From Bradyrhizobium sp. CCGE-LA001 (lineage in GTDB: Bacteria; Pseudomonadota; Alphaproteobacteria; Rhizobiales; Xanthobacteraceae), in the NCBI RefSeq assembly GCF_000296215.2, contig NZ_CP013949.1, positions 62,001 to 126,000 on the forward strand: 64,000 nucleotides of DNA. Reading direction: 5' to 3'. Below are positions 59,269-64,000 of the stretch, piece by piece. Positions within the stretch are counted from its first letter, which is position 1. Every line of letters starts with the position of its first letter. Position numbers and translations under genes: made by a program. The notes under the pieces are model-generated. The model was given only the letters and a program-made list of their open reading frames with translations, was not told the origin of the DNA and made no database searches.

Positions 59269-60255
59269 CTAGAGGCGGAACTCCTCGCCAAGGTAAAGGC
59301 GGCGGACGTCCGGATCGGCAACGATCTCATCCGGGGTCCCCTCGGTCAAGATTTCACCGGCATAGACGATGTAGGCGCGATCGGTGAGGCCGAGCGTCTC
59401 GCGGACGTTGTGGTCGGTGATCAAGACGCCGATGCCGCGATTGGTGAGGTGGCGGACGAGGTCCTGGATGTCGCCGACCGCGATCGGATCGATGCCGGCA
59501 AAGGGCTCGTCGAGCAGCATGTAATTCGGACGCGTCGCTAGCGCGCGCGCGATCTCGACGCGGCGCCGCTCACCGCCGGACAGCGCGATCGACGGCGACT
59601 TCCGCAGTCGCGTGATGTTGAACTCGTCGAGCAGCGAATCGAGCTGCTGCTCGCGCTTCTTGCGCGAGGGCTCGACCACTTCAAGCACGGCGCGGATGTT
59701 CTGCTCGACGGTGAGGCCGCGAAAGATCGAGGCTTCCTGCGGCAGATAGCCGATGCCGAGCCGCGCGCGCTGATACATGGGAAGCTTCGTCACGTCATGG
59801 CCATCGAGCTCGATCGCGCCGTGATCGGCCTTGATCAGGCCCGTGATCATGTAGAACACGGTGGTCTTGCCGGCGCCGTTCGGGCCGAGCAGGCCAACCG
59901 CTTCGCCGCGCCGCACATAGATGCTGACGCCGCGCACGACCTGGCGGCTGCCGAACGACTTCTTCACGCCATGCACGGCCAGGAAGCCCGGCCGCTTCAG
60001 CAGCTGCGGCCCGCCGGCGCCGTTGGACGCGGCGGCGTTTCTGACGGGGTGAACCGCCTGCGGGCGCGGATCGGCCTGATAGTGGGCCTCGTAGTCAGGC
60101 TGGAACTGGTCGACCACGCGCGCCGGCTGATCCCTGATGGGACTGGTCACGAGGCCGCCGGCGCCGTCGCCGAGCGTGGTGATGTCCTGACGCGCAAATC
60201 CTGGCCGGCCGCGCTTGGCGGGGCGCCGACGGAACATGCTGAAGAGATCGACCAT
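59269..60255 (-). CDS. lptB: Lipopolysaccharide export ABC ATPase LptB
   Basis: LptB powers LPS extraction from the inner membrane by the LptBFGC complex. The 328 residues have an unrelated N-terminal extension of about 85 residues (MVDLFSMFRRRPAKRGRPGF..., Arg-rich then Pro/Ala-rich) ahead of the LptB core, which begins FLAVHGVKKSFGSRQV. The core has Walker A GPNGAGKTTVFYMITGL, the signature LSGGERRRVEIARAL, Walker B YMLLDEPFAGIDP and His-loop VLITDHNVRETL. It may be a true extension or a mis-start; no good start lies closer. It is downstream of lptC-lptA, upstream of rpoN. Confidence 0.92.
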   Translation of the reverse strand: MVDLFSMFRRRPAKRGRPGFARQDITTLGDGAGGLVTSPIRDQPARVVDQFQPDYEAHYQADPRPQAVHPVRNAAASNGAGGPQLLKRPGFLAVHGVKKSFGSRQVVRGVSIYVRRGEAVGLLGPNGAGKTTVFYMITGLIKADHGAIELDGHDVTKLPMYQRARLGIGYLPQEASIFRGLTVEQNIRAVLEVVEPSRKKREQQLDSLLDEFNITRLRKSPSIALSGGERRRVEIARALATRPNYMLLDEPFAGIDPIAVGDIQDLVRHLTNRGIGVLITDHNVRETLGLTDRAYIVYAGEILTEGTPDEIVADPDVRRLYLGEEFRL

Positions 60256-60472
60256 CCCCGCCTTCTAGCCTTGCGCGGTTGTCCGCGGCGCTCACGCGAT
60301 CTGCCGCCCGGCGGCGATTCGCCGGTGCAGCAGGAGTAAAGGGATGTCTCATGCCCAGTGAAACACGCCCGAAAAGCGGCGAACCCCGCTTCGAAAGCCC
60401 TGCGCGCTAAATACAGTCTCGCCGGGCAAGCTTCAACCTCGTCTCGGGTCGATCGGAGACAAGTGCCTGAAT

Positions 60473-61192
60473 TTACTTTTGTTTACTTGTACCAGGGATC
60501 TGCACTGGCGGCGCCGCGCCGGACTTGGCCCCCTGACCACAGTCGCTGCCGGCGCCCTGCGGCAGCAGGACCTGGACCCGGCCGGTGTCGGATTCCACGC
60601 GCGACACCCCGGTGGTCATGTCGACGGTCAGCCGATCGCCGCGCATGACGTTCTTGCACTGCGTCAGGACCACTTGGCCGCCGCCGCCGCCGAGCATGGT
60701 GATCAGATTGGTCCTGGTGTCGAACACGGCGGTCTCGCCTGTGACCACCTGGTCCTTCTGGGTGACCACGACATTGCCGCGTGCTTCCAGCCGCTTGATC
60801 GAGGAGCTGCCGCCCGGGCCCGGCGTGGCCGACTGCATCGGCGCCTTCGCGCCCTTCGCCCCGGGTTGCGGCGCGGCGGGCTTGTCGCCGCCGGAGTCGT
60901 AGAACACCACCAGCGTCTTCGAGGTCATGGTGGTGTCGCCTTGCACGACCTTCACATTGCCGGCGAAGGTCGCCTCCTTCTTCTTGTCGCGCATCTCGAG
61001 CGAGGCGGCCTCGATCTGGATCGGCTGATCGCGGTTTTGCGTAAAACCCTGCATCGCGTTCGGCACGCCTTGCATCGAGGTCTGCGCAAGGGCGGCTCCG
61101 CCGGCGTCCAGTGCAGCGGCGGCGACGATCAGCGCGGCGGCGCGGATGATCACGCTGCGCTTGCTGTCGTTGCGCGAGAAGAAAACGTTCAT
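60473..61192 (-). CDS. lptA: Lipopolysaccharide transport periplasmic protein LptA
   Basis: LptA bridges LPS through the periplasm. The 239 residues have a signal peptide (IIRAAALIVAAAALDAGGAALA, cleavage near residue 35-38) and the OstA-like beta-jellyroll with EAASLEMRDKKKEATFAGNVKVVQGDTTM, the insert of glycine and proline typical of alphaproteobacteria, and ARGNVVVTQKDQVVTGETAVF. A GTG at 61201 overlapping the lptC stop would add 3 residues; the ATG at 61192 is preferred. The LptA family is poorly conserved, so call rests on motif, location and length. Confidence 0.88.
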   Translation of the reverse strand: MNVFFSRNDSKRSVIIRAAALIVAAAALDAGGAALAQTSMQGVPNAMQGFTQNRDQPIQIEAASLEMRDKKKEATFAGNVKVVQGDTTMTSKTLVVFYDSGGDKPAAPQPGAKGAKAPMQSATPGPGGSSSIKRLEARGNVVVTQKDQVVTGETAVFDTRTNLITMLGGGGGQVVLTQCKNVMRGDRLTVDMTTGVSRVESDTGRVQVLLPQGAGSDCGQGAKSGAAPPVQIPGTSKQK

Positions 61193-61197
61193 GAAAA

Positions 61198-61938
61198 TCA
61201 CTTCGAGTTGGCAGATTTGTTCTGAGGCGTCCGCGTCTTCGCGGGCAGGGGCGCGGGCTCGGCTTGAGGCACAGGCTGAGCGGCCGCGGGATCGTCCAGC
61301 TTGTCGAGGTGCATCACCACGTTGCCCTCGAAGCGGATGAGCTCGCCGCCTTCCGTGATCCGCAGCCGGTCGGCGCTCAGCGTGCCGTTGGTCAGCTTGA
61401 CGTCGACGCGTTCATCCGACGTCACGGTGCCCTTGTTCATGTCGACGAAGGCGGAGTTCAGCCGCGCCTCGTAGCCGCTCGAGGTGCGCAGGAGGATGTC
61501 CTTGCGCAGATCGAGCTGCTGCTGCTTGTTGTCGAAGCGGCCGGTGCGGGCGTCGAGGAACAGGTTGGATTGATCCTCCATCAGCACCTTTGCGCGCAGG
61601 TCGGAGAGATCGACGTGATCGGGATCGGTGATGTCCTGGGTCGCGGTCTTGGCCCAGAGCTCATAGGGCCGCTGATCCGGCGTGAAGCCGGCCAGATGCG
61701 GCGATTCCATCGTGATCTTGGTGCCTGACACCACGAGGCTTCCGGAATCGAGCGGCAGCTTCGGCATCAGCATGCGGAACGGATTGAAGATCGACACGCC
61801 GACGATGGCGGCCATGGACAGCAGCACCGCCCCCGGCACCGCGACGCGCAGAATCCGCACCAGGCGGCTGTGGCGCGCCGCGCTGGCAAACTTCGCCGCA
61901 AGCGCGGCGTCGTAAGTGGGATTCTGGGCCGAATTCAC
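61198..61938 (-). CDS. lptC: Lipopolysaccharide export protein LptC
   Basis: LptC anchors to the inner membrane and passes LPS from LptBFG to LptA. From the GTG at 61938, which has AGGAG seven bases upstream, it is 246 residues. One N-terminal membrane helix (about 33-54, AVPGAVLLSMAAIVGVSIF) and a periplasmic domain with YELWAKTATQD and GNLFLDARTG-like repeats are seen. An ATG at 61983 would add 15 residues without a good ribosome-binding site. It is first of lptC-lptA-lptB-rpoN on the minus strand, with the lptC and lptA genes overlapping. Confidence 0.88.
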   Translation of the reverse strand: MNSAQNPTYDAALAAKFASAARHSRLVRILRVAVPGAVLLSMAAIVGVSIFNPFRMLMPKLPLDSGSLVVSGTKITMESPHLAGFTPDQRPYELWAKTATQDITDPDHVDLSDLRAKVLMEDQSNLFLDARTGRFDNKQQQLDLRKDILLRTSSGYEARLNSAFVDMNKGTVTSDERVDVKLTNGTLSADRLRITEGGELIRFEGNVVMHLDKLDDPAAAQPVPQAEPAPLPAKTRTPQNKSANSK

Positions 61939-62078
61939 CTGAGCTCCTGAGGTGCCGCCTGGTCGGGTTGCAGGACGCCCCATTGTACCCGGCGGCGCCG
62001 AAATATGCAGCCGGACAGGCCGTTACGAAAGTGTCCGAAACGGGGCGACAACCCTGAACCTAGCGAGCCAGCGCGGCG

Positions 62079-62693
62079 TCAGGAATGCGCGAAAATGTCC
62101 TCTTCCGCCCAGCCCTGGAGGTCGAGCAAGGCGCGCGTCGGCAGGAAGTCGAAACAGGACTGCGCCAGCTGGCTGCGGCCTTCCCGCACCAGCATGGCAT
62201 CGAGCCGCTCGCGCAGCGCATGCAGATGCAGCACGTCCGACGCGGCGTAGGCGAGCTGCGGCTCCGTCAGGCTGTCGGAACCCCAGTCACTGGACTGCTG
62301 CTGCTTGGAGAGGTCGATGTTGAGCACCTCGCGCACGAGGTCCTTCAGGCCGTGGCGATCGGTGTAGGTGCGGGTCAGGCGCGAGGCAATCTTGGTGCAA
62401 TAAATCGGCCCTGTCATGACGCCGAAGGTCTGGTACAGCACCGCGACGTCGAAGCGCGCGAAGTGGAAGATCTTCGTGATGGCGGGATTGGCGAGCAGGG
62501 CCTTCAGGTTCGGCGCGTCGGTATGGCCCTTGGGAATCTGCACCACGTCGGCGCTGCCGTCGCCGGGCGAGAGCTGCACCACGCAGAGCCGGTCACGGTG
62601 CGGATTGAGCCCCATGGTCTCGGTGTCGATCGCCACCGCTCCGGTGTAGCGCGTGAGGTCGGGCAGGTCGCCGCGATGCAGGCGTACGGTCAT
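62079..62693 (-). CDS. rnd: RNase D-like 3'-5' exonuclease
   Basis: The 204 residues contain a DEDDy-type 3'-5' exonuclease: Asp23 and Glu25 in AIDTETMGL, Asp82 in HFARFDVAVL, and Tyr149 with Asp153 in AYAASDVLHL. The HRDC domains of full RNase D are absent, as in other short alphaproteobacterial members. It probably trims RNA 3' ends (tRNA or other structured RNA). It lies alone between lptC and the prenyltransferase gene. Confidence 0.85.
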   Translation of the reverse strand: MTVRLHRGDLPDLTRYTGAVAIDTETMGLNPHRDRLCVVQLSPGDGSADVVQIPKGHTDAPNLKALLANPAITKIFHFARFDVAVLYQTFGVMTGPIYCTKIASRLTRTYTDRHGLKDLVREVLNIDLSKQQQSSDWGSDSLTEPQLAYAASDVLHLHALRERLDAMLVREGRSQLAQSCFDFLPTRALLDLQGWAEEDIFAHS

Positions 62694-62808
62694 GGCGTTT
62701 CAAAACCTCGAATCGGTCTGTCGGCAGACTGGGCTAATCCGCATGGCTCGCGATGTACCCACTCGCGGCGGGGCGCGCAAGCGCCGGCCGGAACCTTACG
62801 GGCTCGGG

Positions 62809-64000
62809 TCAAATCGCCGCCAGCATGATGCAGATCATCGCCGCGACCGCGGTGCGGCTCGGACCGTCGCGGAAGGCATAGATGATGGGGTCGTCAGGAA
62901 TCTCGCGGCGGTGCGCCATCATCAGGGCGCGGCCGAACCAGTACAGCAGCAGCGGGGTGAGCAGCCACAGCATCCAGGGGCGGCTGTAGAGCGGCGTCAC
63001 CGCGGAGGAGGAGACGTAGAGCGAGAACACGGTCACCGCGTTCATCGCACTCGCCGCCGCCATCGCGGCGATGATGTGCAGGTCGGTGATCCTGTAATCG
63101 CGGTTGGAGGGATCGGCGAGGCCTGCGCTCTCGCGCATGCTGAGCTCGCTGAAGCGCTTGATCAGCGCCAGCGAGGTGAACACGAACAGCGAGAAGATCA
63201 GCAGCCATTCCGACAGCACGACGCCGACGCCGACCGCGCCGGCGATGATGCGCAGCGCGTAGAGGCCCGACAGCGTCACGACGTCGACCAGCATCTTGCG
63301 CTTGAGCGCGAGCGAATAGGCGATCGTGGTGACGAGATAGGCACCGAGCACGCCGAGGAAAAGTGGCGAGATGCAGAGGCTGGCGACGAGCGCAAACAGC
63401 CACAGCGCCGGGATGGCCATCAGCGCCGACGAGATCGGCAGGTCGCCGGCCGCGAGCGCGCGGTGGCGCTTGGTCGGATGCTGCCGGTCGGCCGCGAGAT
63501 CCAACAGATCGTTCATCAGATAGGCGCCCGAGGCGCAGGCCGAGAACGCCATGAACGCCAGTAGCGCATAGCCAAGTGTCGGCAGGTTCATCTGATGGGC
63601 GGTGACGGCGGGCACGAACACCAGCGTGTTCTTGGCGTATTGATAGGCGCGCAGCGCCTTGACCCAGGTCTTGAAGCTGACGCGGCTTTCGCGGCGGCGG
63701 TCGATCCGCTCGATCGCGCCGCGATCGAACGGCAGCGCGTCGCCCGCGGCGAGCTCGGCCGGCGTCACGACGCCGTCGAAGCCAAGATGCGCGGCGATCG
63801 CAGCGGCGTGACCGGGGAAACGTCCGGCGAGGAGATAGATCTTCTCGCCTCGCGCCCGCGCCACCAGCGCCCGGTTCAGGACGTCGGAATCATAGGGCAG
63901 ATGGGCGTAGTCGATCTCGGCCTTGGCCAGGATGCGCGTGAGCGCGGCCATCCCCGCCTCTCCGCCTGCGCCGAAGCGGGCCAACATGCGAGCGGGCGCG
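62809..64000 (-). CDS. HAD-UbiA prenyltransferase family protein (5' end outside window)
   Basis: The frame remains open to the window end; the visible 396 residues include the end of a HAD-like phosphatase domain (about residues 40-85 counted from the first ATG at 63987) and a UbiA-type integral membrane prenyltransferase with about nine helices. The first Asp-rich motif is NDLLDLAADRQHPTKRHRAL and the second YSLALKRKMLVDVVTLSGLYALR. These two match the decaprenyl-phosphate phosphoribosyltransferase (DPPR synthase) branch of UbiA. A HAD domain ahead of UbiA is typical of this group. It probably attaches phosphoribose or a similar sugar to a polyprenyl phosphate; the final glycan is unknown. 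Confidence 0.82.
   Translation of the reverse strand, partial: APARMLARFGAGGEAGMAALTRILAKAEIDYAHLPYDSDVLNRALVARARGEKIYLLAGRFPGHAAAIAAHLGFDGVVTPAELAAGDALPFDRGAIERIDRRRESRVSFKTWVKALRAYQYAKNTLVFVPAVTAHQMNLPTLGYALLAFMAFSACASGAYLMNDLLDLAADRQHPTKRHRALAAGDLPISSALMAIPALWLFALVASLCISPLFLGVLGAYLVTTIAYSLALKRKMLVDVVTLSGLYALRIIAGAVGVGVVLSEWLLIFSLFVFTSLALIKRFSELSMRESAGLADPSNRDYRITDLHIIAAMAAASAMNAVTVFSLYVSSSAVTPLYSRPWMLWLLTPLLLYWFGRALMMAHRREIPDDPIIYAFRDGPSRTAVAAMICIMLAAI

Overview
The window reads as a chromosomal, housekeeping-rich segment of a Bradyrhizobium-type alphaproteobacterium. It is GC-rich with strong third-position GC. The best taxonomic markers are a 163-residue Irr with a Cys29-Pro heme motif and His117-His119, a DivL-type kinase, the order aroA-cmk-rpsA-sppA-ihfB-(LapA-like)-trpF-trpB-trpA-accD-folC, a ROSE RNA thermometer in front of a small heat-shock gene, and several families of rhizobial intergenic palindromes. 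No rRNA, IS element, prophage, CRISPR array or symbiosis gene was seen; one tRNA gene is present.

Layout. 1-3.8 kb: end of a GST gene, the fatty-acid genes fabA-fabB-fabI (minus strand) and, divergent from them, the iron regulator irr. 3.9-13.1 kb: an accessory stretch with an SH3 protein, a 2-hydroxyacid dehydrogenase, a LysR/aldo-keto reductase pair, a MoeB/ThiF-like enzyme, a protease-like exported protein, gamma-glutamyltransferase and an orphan ParA. 13.2-18.5 kb: mutM, then ubiE-ubiB-coaBC-dut, tightly packed; coaBC carries an antitoxin-like ribbon-helix-helix domain and has palindromes upstream. 18.6-31.2 kb: divL, a TsaE-sugar kinase fusion, a PilZ protein, a MurU-like nucleotidyltransferase, addB-addA and trxA. 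31.3-33.2 kb: an ATP-dependent DNA ligase and a phosphoesterase, the latter bracketed by two copies of one repeat. 33.3-44.7 kb: the long minus-strand folC-to-aroA block. 44.8-48.3 kb: an FYDLN acid-domain protein, tRNA-Ala with an attached palindrome and GIY-YIG nuclease gene, the ohrR/ohr peroxide pair and a CoA-transferase. 48.4-52.8 kb: ugpBAEC, a glycerol-3-phosphate importer behind a Pho-box-like sequence. 52.9-55.5 kb: heat-shock operon, acetyltransferase and outer-membrane protein. 56.1-62.7 kb: the rpoN neighbourhood (lptC-lptA-lptB-rpoN-hpf-ptsN) and an RNase D-like exonuclease. 62.8-64 kb: a HAD-UbiA prenyltransferase cut by the window end.

The most unusual items are (i) the ribbon-helix-helix domain fused to CoaBC together with a FitA-like half-site palindrome just upstream, and (ii) a palindromic element at the 3' end of tRNA-Ala that appears to duplicate the last 11 bases of the tRNA region and is followed by a GIY-YIG nuclease gene. 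Other notable points are several proteins that lost catalytic or zinc-binding residues, a perfect 34-bp palindrome between rpoN and hpf, and seven families of intergenic palindromes, one of which sits inside the ugp operon. All statements come from reading the sequence and from memory of the families; no search was run.
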